This document shows, piece after piece, positions 43,137 to 49,853 of a DNA stretch of 64,000 nucleotides. The stretch comes from Bacteroidota bacterium (GTDB taxonomy: Bacteria; Bacteroidota; Bacteroidia; Bacteroidales; UBA1715). The stretch lies in contig WQTX01000004.1 in the NCBI GenBank assembly GCA_009786075.1, forward strand, positions 1 through 64,000, in the 5' to 3' direction. Under the pieces are notes generated by a model, which had not been told where the DNA came from, ran no database searches, and saw only the letters and a list, made by a program, of their open reading frames with translations. A program made the position numbers and the translations under genes. Within the stretch, counting starts at the first letter, position 1. Each line of letters starts with the position of its first letter.

Positions 43137-43278
43137 TCTACCAATTTTCAGACAAGCGAGAATAAGTTGCGGAGTTCACGTCTTCGGGCGTGAACTGTTT
43201 GTACTTGTTTGCTTGTAATGGTTTTGGTAGAGCCTGTCTTTTAAAATAAGTATTTAATGAACAGTTTACGCTTTTTTT
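43137..43278 (+). ncRNA. Structured ~140-nt RNA element, copy D
   Basis: The closing helix TCTACCAA (43137-43144) pairs with TTGGTAGA (43224-43231). The internal hairpin AGTTCACG (43173-43180) pairs with CGTGAACT (43189-43196). The terminal T7 run (43272-43278) abuts the ATG of the HTH gene at 43279. Overall size and spacing equal copies A, B and C, although most helix bases differ, which indicates conserved structure. It could be a leader of the HTH gene or an independent RNA. Confidence 0.68.
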
Positions 43279-43527
43279 ATGCAGGAAAACCACAACATAC
43301 ACATTGGCAAAATAATTTTGCAAACATTGAAAGAAAAAGAACGTTCTGTATCTTGGCTTGCGCGAAAAATAAATTGCGATAATGGCAATTTGGGGCGACA
43401 GTTGCGAACAAAATACTCTATGCAAGCCGATTTGATTTTAGAAATATCTTTTGCTCTGGAAACAAACTTTTTTGATTATTACTTTTCCGTTTTTAACAAA
43501 AACTCTGTAAAAATTACAGAAAAATAG
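43279..43527 (+). CDS. Small XRE-like DNA-binding protein
   Basis: This 82-aa protein (MQENHNIHIGKIILQTLKEK, then ERSVSWLARKINCDNGNLGR, QLRTKYSMQADLILEISFAL) has the helix-turn-helix pattern of short Bacteroidetes regulators ending FFDYYF. It starts directly after the T-run of RNA copy D. It could regulate the accessory islet that follows or be autoregulatory. No partner toxin is seen. Confidence 0.72.
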   Translation: MQENHNIHIGKIILQTLKEKERSVSWLARKINCDNGNLGRQLRTKYSMQADLILEISFALETNFFDYYFSVFNKNSVKITEK

Positions 43528-43632
43528 AGCAAAAACGCAGAGCTTTTGAGTGAATTATGCAGAGCTTACAGTGTAATTTATAGTTATTAGTTTCATATTA
43601 TTGCAAGATATAAAATCATAAAAATAATTTAG

Positions 43633-43658
43633 AGGTTGTGCCCGTCACGTATTAGGGA
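43633..43658 (+). repeat. Shared leader motif TTGTGCCCGTCACGTATTAG, copy 1
   Basis: This motif plus GG recurs as TTGCGCCCGTCACGTATTAG plus GG at 48060-48083. In both places it sits 8-10 nt before an ATG (43665 and 48091). It may be a mobile leader or a post-transcriptional signal. Confidence 0.72.
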
Positions 43659-43664
43659 AGAAAT

Positions 43665-43796
43665 ATGAAAAGTGTAGTTGAAGTTGTTTCTAAAGATTGT
43701 GCAAGTTGTAAATATTTTAATGCAGGGCAATGTCGTTTGAAGGGTATATTTGTTTTAACATCAAATTCTTGTAGCTCTTGGACAGATTGGGACTAA
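43665..43796 (+). CDS. Small Cys-rich protein (43 aa)
   Basis: This ORF is too short for the ORF track: MKSVVEVVSKDCASCKYFNA followed by GQCRLKGIFVLTSNSCSSWT. Four of its Cys are arranged CxxC...C...C and would suit a zinc or disulfide site. It is preceded by the shared leader motif, which makes a true gene likely. It precedes the TPR gene by 29 nt. Confidence 0.62.
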   Translation: MKSVVEVVSKDCASCKYFNAGQCRLKGIFVLTSNSCSSWTDWD

Positions 43797-43811
43797 AATA
43801 TAATTAAAAAT

Positions 43812-43817
43812 AGGAGG
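43812..43817 (+). promoter_or_regulatory. Strong Shine-Dalgarno AGGAGG
   Basis: AGGAGG lies 8 nt before the ATG at 43826. Strong SDs are rare in this window, where starts normally have A-rich leaders, so this gene may come from a different genomic background. Confidence 0.75.
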
Positions 43818-43825
43818 AAATAAAA

Positions 43826-44401
43826 ATGTACGAAAATCTTTCACTTGAAGAATTATTAAATCATACCCACGACCACGCAGCGTGGTATTGGATAGGTATG
43901 GCTTATTGGGAACGCTATGATTTTAGTAATGCCGCTGTGTGGCTTGGAAAAACAATGAGCGACCCGAGTAATGAATGGGCAGGTAAGGCTAAACTTAATT
44001 TAGGTTTGGCTCACGCAGGTGGTTATCTTCCAAATTCCAGCAAAGATGAAGCCTTGCGTTTGTTTGAGGAAATTCTTGAAAAAATGCCAAATGCAATATC
44101 AACAAAATTACACGCAGGCTTTTTGTATTGCGAAGGCACAGAAACTAAGAGAGATACTGTTAAAGGCGGAAAATTAATAAAAGAAGCAATACAACAATTC
44201 AAAGACAGAGACGGAGGTAAAGACGATTATCTTTCACAAATCGAATGTTATAAGGTTGGTGTGATGTACGAGGCGGAAGGAATACGAGATAAATCTATTG
44301 AATATTACCGCAAAGCTATCAAAAGAGCTAACGAAAATTATCCAAGTGACCGTAATCTTATCGAAAAGGCAAAAGAAGCCATACGAGAATTAGGGGGGTA
44401 A
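43826..44401 (+). CDS. TPR/Sel1-like repeat protein
   Basis: This 191-aa helical protein has repeat-like segments (AAWYWIGMAYWERYDFSNAA, AKLNLGLAHAGGYLPNSSKD, ATKLHAGFLYCEG-like, ECYKVGVMYEAEGIRDKSIE) typical of TPR or Sel1 repeats used in protein-protein contacts. It has no signal peptide. The strong SD and its place in an islet of tiny genes suggest horizontal transfer. It might be an immunity or scaffold protein; no partner is identifiable. Confidence 0.7.
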   Translation: MYENLSLEELLNHTHDHAAWYWIGMAYWERYDFSNAAVWLGKTMSDPSNEWAGKAKLNLGLAHAGGYLPNSSKDEALRLFEEILEKMPNAISTKLHAGFLYCEGTETKRDTVKGGKLIKEAIQQFKDRDGGKDDYLSQIECYKVGVMYEAEGIRDKSIEYYRKAIKRANENYPSDRNLIEKAKEAIRELGG

Positions 44402-44470
44402 ATGAACTCCTGTCAATAGGATAGATTATTTTTTATATTTTAAAAGAACGGAAGTAAAACAAGAAATATT

Positions 44471-44635
44471 ATGCCAACTTGTCGTTGTGGAAATTACACC
44501 AGAGTAGAAGGATTTGCATGTGATGATTGCAAGAGAAGAAATATTGAGGAGGGTGGCGGTTTCAAAGGATGTCTAAAGTTCGTTGGAATAGCACTTATAA
44601 TAATATTTATAGTATATTTGATAGCATCATGTTAA
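44471..44635 (+). CDS. Zinc-ribbon plus TM miniprotein (54 aa)
   Basis: Too short for the ORF track. MPTCRCGNYTRVEGFACDDC has a CxC...CxxC zinc-ribbon pattern; a TM helix follows (FVGIALIIIFIVYLIASC). The stop codon overlaps a following ATG (TAATG) that opens the 21-codon repeat peptide at 44635. The codon pattern looks real. Likely a small membrane-anchored zinc protein of unknown role. Confidence 0.62.
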   Translation: MPTCRCGNYTRVEGFACDDCKRRNIEEGGGFKGCLKFVGIALIIIFIVYLIASC

Positions 44636-44700
44636 TGGAGACCAGAGACCATTTCAAAAACGGGGCGAGTTTGAAAAGCCAGATGAGTAGAAAAAACTAA
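44635..44700 (+). repeat. 65-bp repeat, copy 1, with 21-codon ORF METRDHFKNG
   Basis: This repeats at 44873-44937 with only a few changes. Here it is an intact ORF beginning METRDHFKNGASLKSQMSRK; in copy 2 a single-base deletion shifts the frame. It may be the duplicated 5' end of a beta-flower-type gene. Confidence 0.72.
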
Positions 44701-44714
44701 AAAACACTCAAATT

Positions 44715-44852
44715 ATGTGTCCATATTGTAACACGAATGATTATTATTGTTTCAAATACAGAAAACATCTTCCTAATCAAATGGTTTATGCTATCTATTG
44801 TGGAGCAAACTATGAAGAAATGTGTTGGTTTAACTTACCACAAAATAGGTAA
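44715..44852 (+). CDS. 45-aa CxxC miniprotein
   Basis: ORF of 45 codons: MCPYCNTNDYYCFKYRKHLP, then NQMVYAIYCGANYEEMCWFN. The CPYC motif and further Cys suggest zinc binding. It lies between the two copies of the 65-bp repeat on the same strand. Unknown function, and modest confidence because of its size. Confidence 0.5.
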   Translation: MCPYCNTNDYYCFKYRKHLPNQMVYAIYCGANYEEMCWFNLPQNR

Positions 44853-44872
44853 CCACACAAATCTAAAATATG

Positions 44873-44937
44873 ATGGAGCCAGAGACCATTTCAAAAACGG
44901 GGTGAGTTTGAAAAGTCAGATGAGTAGAGGAAACTTT
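44873..44937 (+). repeat. 65-bp repeat, copy 2 (frameshifted)
   Basis: The same RDHFKNGxSLKSQMSR coding repeat as 44635-44700, missing one A after ATGGAG, so its own ATG frame stops early. It directly precedes the beta-flower gene, and the shifted frame is continuous with it. Confidence 0.72.
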
Positions 44938-44964
44938 TTAAAAATAAAAAAATATCAAATTCCG

Positions 44965-45228
44965 ATGAGTACAAAAATAGTTTATCAAGAATACAGCAAT
45001 ACCCCTATTTACCGAGTAGAAGGCAATAAAATTTATCAAGGCTACAGTGGTGCGCTTGCCTACCGAATAGACGGCAATATGATTTATCAAGAATATAGCA
45101 ACACGCCTGTTTACCGAATTGATGGTAATATGATTTATCAAGGGTATGAAAATACGCCTATTTACCGAATAGAGGGAAATAGAATTTATCAAGGGCATAG
45201 TGGTGCGCTTGTTTATAGAATAGATTGA
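44965..45228 (+). CDS. Beta-flower-like 17-aa repeat protein
   Basis: The ATG at 44965 opens 87 aa made of five units of 17 aa of the form NxIYQGYSxxxxYRIxG (TKIVYQEYSNTPIYRVEG, NKIYQGYSGALAYRIDG and so on). The five-fold repeat resembles proteins annotated as 5-fold beta-flower. The longer track ORF from 44737 crosses a repeat and a frameshift and is probably not the translated form. A terminator follows at 45271-45305. Function unknown. Confidence 0.72.
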   Translation: MSTKIVYQEYSNTPIYRVEGNKIYQGYSGALAYRIDGNMIYQEYSNTPVYRIDGNMIYQGYENTPIYRIEGNRIYQGHSGALVYRID

Positions 45229-45246
45229 ATACCATGTTCGGCTATG

Positions 45247-45361
45247 CTTTGCCTAAATAAAAATTTCTAAAAATCCTCTTTGTGTAAGCGTAACAAAGAG
45301 GATTTTTTATTTTCTGCAAACTTTTGCAATTTTTTTGAAAAACTGTATCCTTTACACTACC
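45247..45361 (+). repeat. Duplicated terminator/promoter segment, copy 1
   Basis: About 115 bp align with 48756-48872 (GCTTTGCCTAAATA, AATCCTCTTT, AACTTTTGCAA, TTTTTTGAAA, GTATC). The two copies bracket the 3.4-kb segment carrying the GH5 gene, RNA copy A and the zinc-ribbon gene. Confidence 0.85.
45271..45305 (+). terminator. Rho-independent terminator after the beta-flower gene
   Basis: A perfect 12-bp stem AAATCCTCTTTG / CAAAGAGGATTT with an 11-nt loop and a following T-run, 42 bp after the stop codon. Confidence 0.85.
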
Positions 45362-45379
45362 CATTAAAAATAAAATCAC

Positions 45380-45387
45380 TACATTTG
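45380..45387 (+). promoter_or_regulatory. -7 element of the GH5 gene
   Basis: TACATTTG lies 23 nt before the ATG at 45411. No clear -33 TTG at 19 nt, so moderate support. Confidence 0.5.
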
Positions 45388-45410
45388 CGTTCCAAAATTT
45401 TAGATTATCT

Positions 45411-47717
45411 ATGAAAAAAATTATTTTTACGCTGATAGCGGTTATTTTGAGTACATTACTGTCGGCTCAAACCATTGTAGAAAAGCACGGATTGCTGAAA
45501 GTAAAAGGCTCTCATGTAGTCAATAAAGATGAACAATTCATTTCGCTTTGTGGAAACAGTCTCTTTTGGAGTACCAATGGATGGGGTGGGGAAAAATATT
45601 ACAACGGCGATGTAGTGAAATTTCTTAAAGACGATTGGAATTCCAGCATTGTGCGCGCTGCAATGGCAGTGGAGGGTTCAGGCGGATACATATCTGACCC
45701 TGCGGGTCAAATTGCCAAAGTAAAAACCGTAGTTGATGCTTGTATTGAAAATGGTCTCTATGTAATTATTGACTTTCATAGTCACTCTGCGGAGAATTAT
45801 AGCAATCAAGCTGTTACATTCTTTCAAGAAATGGCACGTACTTATGGTACCTACGATAACGTCATTTATGAAATTTACAACGAACCCTTGAATGTGTCGT
45901 GGAGCGGTGTTATCAAACCGTATGCCCAAAAGGTAATAGATGCTATTCGCGCTATTGACCCCGATAACTTGATTATCGTAGGTACGCGCAATTGGTCGCA
46001 AGATGTAGTAGAGGCTTCGCTTAACCCTATTAAAGACGATAATGTGGCATACGCCCTTCATTTTTATGCCGGTACCCACACCCAGTGGCTACGCGATGCT
46101 GCCATGACAGCCATGAATAATGGAATTGCCATTTTTATTACCGAATGGGGGACATGCGATGCTTCCGGTAACGGTGGTTATAATGAGGTTTCGAGCGATG
46201 TGTGGATGAATTTTTGTCAAGATAATTTCATCAGTGTCTGCAATTGGGCGCTTAACGATAAGACCGAAACCGCTTCGGTGCTCAAGCCGGGAGCATCTAT
46301 TAGAGGAGGGTGGACAGATGATGATTACACCGTTTCGGGGAAATACGTCCGCAACCTGATGCGCAACTGGCCTACCGAAGGAAAACCATGTAATGCCGTG
46401 TTGTTGCCGAATACGATAAAAGCTGCGGATTATTGCCGTCAGTTGGGAATACAGACAGATGTGTGCAGTGAAGGAGGACGAAATGTAACCAACATCGCTA
46501 CCGGCAAATGGATGACCTATCGGGTATCGGTTGAAACTGCCGGTGAGTACACTATTTCTTACCGGGTAGCTGCTCCATCGAAAGGAGGAAAAATACAGCT
46601 TGATGCAGGCGACGAAACCGTTATATTTGATACTATATCTATACCGGCAACGGGCGGTCGGCAGAATTGGACAACTGTGTGGCACGATATTACATTGCCG
46701 GAAGGAATATATGATATTCGGTTACTTGCCTTAACCGGCGGATTCAGTGTCAATTGGATTAAAATCATGCATAAAACAGAAGGAACGCCTGTCTTGAAAG
46801 AAATTACTCTTTTTTCGCCAAGCGATGTTGTTGCCATTAATACATCGCATCGCCTTGTAGCCCAAGGTTTCGACCAGAACGGAAATCCATATTTGATTGA
46901 ACCAGTGTGGAGCATAGTTTACGACAAAGAAGGTGCAACGATTGACCAAAACGGAATGTTTACTGCCGGAAAAATCCTTGATACCTACAGGGTAACCGTT
47001 ACACAAGGAGATATTACAGTTTCTACCGATATTACGGTAATCGACCCCTGTCCGCCGACAGACATTACAGCCGGAAGAATCGAAGCTGAAGATTATTGCA
47101 CTGCCAACAACATAGGCACCGAACCTACAACCGATACAGGCGGCGGAATAAATATAGGCTGGCTCGTTTCCAACAGCAGCTGGTTGACTTATACAATCAA
47201 TGTTCCCGAGACCGGTGTCTATAATCTTGATTTCCGCACGGCAAGTTTGGCAAGTGGGGGTCAACTAAAAATGCTTGTTGACGGAAAAGAAATACTGACT
47301 CAAAATTTTCCGAAAACCGGTGCTTGGCAAAATTTCCAAACCACAACAACAGCTGCTTTCGAACTAACCGAAGGCGACCACATTTTGAGGTTTAATATTG
47401 TGGTAGGGGATTTCAATATCAATTGGTTTGAATTTAATAAATGCGACGGATGCAGCACATCTATTAATCCGCTTGCCGGCACATTGTCGGTTTATCCCAA
47501 TCCGGTGCAGCAAGGCAAACACCTGCATATTTCCTCCTTATCGGCTATTAACTACGTTAGAATGACCGATTTAAGGGGAGTTGTTGTATATACGCAGCCG
47601 GTTGACGGGAAGACTTATGAACTGTCTATTCCAACCGACGGATTGAATGGGGGTGTTTATTTATTGCAACTCGTTTCCGAACAAAATCAGGAGGTGTATA
47701 AAGTTATTGTGGAATAA
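45411..47717 (+). CDS. Secreted GH5 endoglucanase with two CBM6-like modules and T9SS sorting domain
   Basis: This 768-aa protein has a signal peptide (MKKIIFTLIAVILSTLLSAQ), then a GH5 catalytic domain to ~residue 320. The acid/base Glu is in IYEIYNEPL and the nucleophile Glu in FITEWGTCD, as in GH5 cellulases of the endo-1,4-beta-glucanase group. Then a CBM6-like module (~335-460), an Ig-like/BIG2-like segment, a second CBM6-like module (~555-680) with GRIEAEDYCTANN, and a T9SS type A sorting domain (LSVYPNPVQQG ... VYKVIVE). It is expected to be secreted or surface-bound for beta-glucan degradation. No PUL genes surround it. Confidence 0.93.
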   Translation: MKKIIFTLIAVILSTLLSAQTIVEKHGLLKVKGSHVVNKDEQFISLCGNSLFWSTNGWGGEKYYNGDVVKFLKDDWNSSIVRAAMAVEGSGGYISDPAGQIAKVKTVVDACIENGLYVIIDFHSHSAENYSNQAVTFFQEMARTYGTYDNVIYEIYNEPLNVSWSGVIKPYAQKVIDAIRAIDPDNLIIVGTRNWSQDVVEASLNPIKDDNVAYALHFYAGTHTQWLRDAAMTAMNNGIAIFITEWGTCDASGNGGYNEVSSDVWMNFCQDNFISVCNWALNDKTETASVLKPGASIRGGWTDDDYTVSGKYVRNLMRNWPTEGKPCNAVLLPNTIKAADYCRQLGIQTDVCSEGGRNVTNIATGKWMTYRVSVETAGEYTISYRVAAPSKGGKIQLDAGDETVIFDTISIPATGGRQNWTTVWHDITLPEGIYDIRLLALTGGFSVNWIKIMHKTEGTPVLKEITLFSPSDVVAINTSHRLVAQGFDQNGNPYLIEPVWSIVYDKEGATIDQNGMFTAGKILDTYRVTVTQGDITVSTDITVIDPCPPTDITAGRIEAEDYCTANNIGTEPTTDTGGGINIGWLVSNSSWLTYTINVPETGVYNLDFRTASLASGGQLKMLVDGKEILTQNFPKTGAWQNFQTTTTAAFELTEGDHILRFNIVVGDFNINWFEFNKCDGCSTSINPLAGTLSVYPNPVQQGKHLHISSLSAINYVRMTDLRGVVVYTQPVDGKTYELSIPTDGLNGGVYLLQLVSEQNQEVYKVIVE

Positions 47718-47856
47718 TACCGATTTCAAAAAATAAAAATAGTATATTTGCACAATTAATAACAAAAAACAGTAAACTTATGGTAACAGAGTAAATTTAA
47801 TACGCACATTTTAGACTTTTGGAAAAAGCATTTTAGGTTATCTTTCTAGTAAAAAA

Positions 47857-47996
47857 TTTGACGATTTAAAGCAAAGAAAGAGTTTAAGTTGGAGTGTTCG
47901 CGCCGGTCGGCGTGGACTTTTGATTTATTCTGTTCTTTGCGGGTTACGTCAAATACCTTTACTAGCGGGATACTGAAAAGTACCACGCTTTTTTTT
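47857..47996 (+). ncRNA. Structured ~140-nt RNA element, copy A
   Basis: The closing helix TTTGACG (47857-47863) pairs with CGTCAAA (47947-47953). The internal hairpin GTTCGCGCC (47896-47904) pairs with GGCGTGGAC (47909-47917). The terminal stem GCGGGATACT / AGTACCACGC is followed by T8 (47989-47996). Homology to copy B continues upstream from ~47801 (AATACGCACATTTTA) and downstream to ~48031. It lies 94 nt before the gene at 48091. Confidence 0.78.
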
Positions 47997-48059
47997 GTGT
48001 GTATGCGAACAAAATAGTTCTTTTTGGTACATTTTTTTTAACAAATTTTTAATTTAAAA

Positions 48060-48083
48060 GTTGCGCCCGTCACGTATTAGGGA
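48060..48083 (+). repeat. Shared leader motif TTGCGCCCGTCACGTATTAG, copy 2
   Basis: Matches 43633-43658 with one substitution and again directly precedes an ATG (48091). Confidence 0.75.
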
Positions 48084-48090
48084 TTTTATA

Positions 48091-48660
48091 ATGAAAAATT
48101 TTTCAACTTTTTTGACAATTAGTTTGCTCACAACAGCAACAGCATTTTCCCAAGTTGCACCATCAGCACAGGGTGGTAATCCAATAGGAAAAATTATTTT
48201 ATTGGCAATAATAATTATTTTCATCTTGCGTTATTTTTTAGTGGTTCGTCCTAAGAAGAAAAAAGCACAAGAATTACGAGAACAAGCAAAAGGTAATGAG
48301 GCAACAGAAAAGGAAAAGCCACAAAATAATAACATAAAAATTGGTGGTTGGATACTTACTTCTTTAGGTGGAGTAGGTTTAATAGGAACAATGGTTACAA
48401 AAAATAGTGCGAACTATCAATTAGATAGTATTGGTGAGCTTTTCGGAGTAGGTCAAGGTTATAAATCAACAGTAGATACGCTATTTTATCTTGCTATAGT
48501 AGCATTAATTATTGGCATTATCATGCTTATTGTTGGCTATTCTAAAAAGATGGTTGAGAAGATTATAGTTTGCCCTAATTGTCAAAGTCAGAATTTGGAA
48601 AATGCCCAATTTTGTAAAAATTGTGGTACAAAATTGAGGCAAAATATCATGGAGCAATAG
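48091..48660 (+). CDS. Exported/membrane zinc-ribbon protein
   Basis: The ATG at 48091 opens 189 aa: a signal peptide or first TM (FLTISLLTTATAFSQ), a TM helix (IGKIILLAIIIIFILRYFLV), a basic linker (RPKKKKAQELREQAKG), two further hydrophobic segments (~83-100 and ~135-155), and a C-terminal double-Cys zinc ribbon (VCPNCQSQNLENAQFCKNCG). Zinc-ribbon-tailed membrane proteins of this kind are often stress- or envelope-related. It follows RNA copy A and the shared leader motif, which may control its expression. Confidence 0.72.
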   Translation: MKNFSTFLTISLLTTATAFSQVAPSAQGGNPIGKIILLAIIIIFILRYFLVVRPKKKKAQELREQAKGNEATEKEKPQNNNIKIGGWILTSLGGVGLIGTMVTKNSANYQLDSIGELFGVGQGYKSTVDTLFYLAIVALIIGIIMLIVGYSKKMVEKIIVCPNCQSQNLENAQFCKNCGTKLRQNIMEQ

Positions 48661-48779
48661 AAGAATTTTCAGTATAGACTCCATTTTCCGCAGAGTTTAT
48701 CAAACTGCCACTGTTAGTCTAAGGCTCTTGCCTAAGTCGGCTTTATCACAACAGGCTTTGCCTAAATAGAAATTTTAAA

Positions 48780-48820
48780 AAATCCTCTTTACTCAAAAAT
48801 GCGTAGTAAAGGGATTTTTT
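48780..48820 (+). terminator. Terminator after the zinc-ribbon membrane gene
   Basis: AAATCCTCTTTAC pairs with GTAAAGGGATTT (one bulged C), followed by a T-rich tail. It is homologous to the terminator at 45271. Confidence 0.7.
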
Positions 48821-48835
48821 ATTTTTCGGAAACTT

Positions 48836-48865
48836 TTGCAAATTTTTTGAAATAGTGTATCTTTG
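48836..48865 (+). promoter_or_regulatory. Promoter of the ParE-type TA operon
   Basis: TTG (48836-48838), 19 nt, TATCTTTG (48858-48865), giving a start near 48872 and a 20-nt leader before the ATG at 48893. It matches the Bacteroidetes consensus exactly. Confidence 0.82.
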
Positions 48866-48892
48866 CATTATTCATGTAACAATTTAGAAATT

Positions 48893-49081
48893 ATGAACAC
48901 ACTAACAGCAGAAATAGAGGAAAAAGAATGTGAAACTTTGTATTATGGTAATCCGGAGCTTTCGTCGGACGTTTGGCACGATTTAGACGATGTGATAGAA
49001 AGGGGATTTGACAAATTATCAAATCATTACGGTGTTGATATGCGTGCTTTAAGCAAATTTACTCAATATCATAAAAAATGA
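48893..49081 (+). CDS. Antitoxin-like small protein of a ParE-type pair
   Basis: This 62-aa acidic protein from the ATG at 48893 (MNTLTAEIEEKECETLYYGN...). The ORF-track start at 48863 is a TTG within the -7 box. It precedes and overlaps the toxin gene by 4 nt (ATGA). Acidic N-terminus and small size fit an antitoxin, although no known DNA-binding fold is clear. Confidence 0.68.
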   Translation: MNTLTAEIEEKECETLYYGNPELSSDVWHDLDDVIERGFDKLSNHYGVDMRALSKFTQYHKK

Positions 49082-49380
49082 AATATACAGTAAAATTGTC
49101 AGACAGAGCTAATGCTGATTTTGATAATTACATTAATCATATAATATATGAATATGATGCACCTATTACTGCATCGAAACATCATGATGGAATAATTGAA
49201 ATACTGCTTGGATTGTCTGAAAATCCCTATAAAAATGCCGTGAGAAACAACAATTCGTTGCACCCTTTTGGCGAGAATGTGCGTAGAGCAAATTTCAAAA
49301 AAATGGCAATCATATACACCATACACGGCAATATTGTGTACATTCATCGAATTTTAGCGGCAAGCATGATAACAGATTAA
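49078..49380 (+). CDS. RelE/ParE family toxin
   Basis: This 100-aa protein with the ParE/RelE fold pattern: VKLSDRANADFDNYINHIIY, the central ENPYKNAVRNN, and the C-terminal RRANFKKMAIIYTIHGNIVY with IHRILAASM. ParE toxins poison gyrase and RelE toxins cut mRNA; which applies here is not decidable. It overlaps the preceding 62-aa ORF by ATGA. Confidence 0.83.
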   Translation: MKYTVKLSDRANADFDNYINHIIYEYDAPITASKHHDGIIEILLGLSENPYKNAVRNNNSLHPFGENVRRANFKKMAIIYTIHGNIVYIHRILAASMITD

Positions 49381-49478
49381 ATACACTTTGGCATAAAAAT
49401 TGCAGCTATTTTGTTGAAAATTATAACTACAAACCGAAAAATTTGTACTTTTACAAAATATTCAAAAAACAAAAAATC

Positions 49479-49853
49479 ATGAAAAAATTAATTATTGCAA
49501 TCGTTTGTGTTTTGAGCAGCATATTTGCTACGGCTCAACAACAGGAAATTATAAACTGTTTTAAATCCAATAATGTTGAATGTCTGTCGGCGTATTTGAG
49601 CGACAATGTCGATTTAACCGTTGGCAACACCGAGGGCGTGTATAGCAAAGCGCAATCAAAAGTGATTTTACAGAAATTTTTCAGTGAAAATAATGTAAAA
49701 GATTTTAAAATTTTGCATCAAACCGGCAATGATAGTGCAAAAAATGTGATTGCACAAATGCAAACCGCAAGCAAATCATATCGTATATATTTGTTGACAA
49801 AAACAGTAAATTCAAAACCGATAATACAAAAAATACGAATAGAAAATGATTGA
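49479..49853 (+). CDS. DUF4783 exported protein
   Basis: This 124-aa protein from the ATG at 49479 (MKKLIIAIVCVLSSIFATAQ is the signal peptide) followed by QQEIINCFKSNNVECLSAYL and LILQKFFSENNV-like segments, the pattern of the DUF4783 (NTF2/SnoaL-like) family. It lies immediately upstream of nadC and overlaps it by 8 nt, a linkage I recall as recurrent in Bacteroidetes. The role is unknown; the periplasmic location argues against a direct part in NAD synthesis. Confidence 0.82.
   Translation: MKKLIIAIVCVLSSIFATAQQQEIINCFKSNNVECLSAYLSDNVDLTVGNTEGVYSKAQSKVILQKFFSENNVKDFKILHQTGNDSAKNVIAQMQTASKSYRIYLLTKTVNSKPIIQKIRIEND

Larger units (their letters stand above)
48756..48872 (+). repeat. Duplicated terminator/promoter segment, copy 2
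   Basis: Second copy of the 45247-45361 segment. The promoter part here is intact (see 48836-48865), while in copy 1 the -7 region has diverged. Confidence 0.85.

Noticed and set aside
44737-45228. 163-aa ORF covering the beta-flower repeats
   Set aside because: The first ~75 residues cross the 65-bp repeat, a one-base deletion and the CxxC ORF in another frame; translation from 44965 is simpler.
46089-46685. 198-aa minus-strand ORF over the GH5 gene
   Set aside because: Antisense shadow of the cellulase; codon use follows the GH5 frame.
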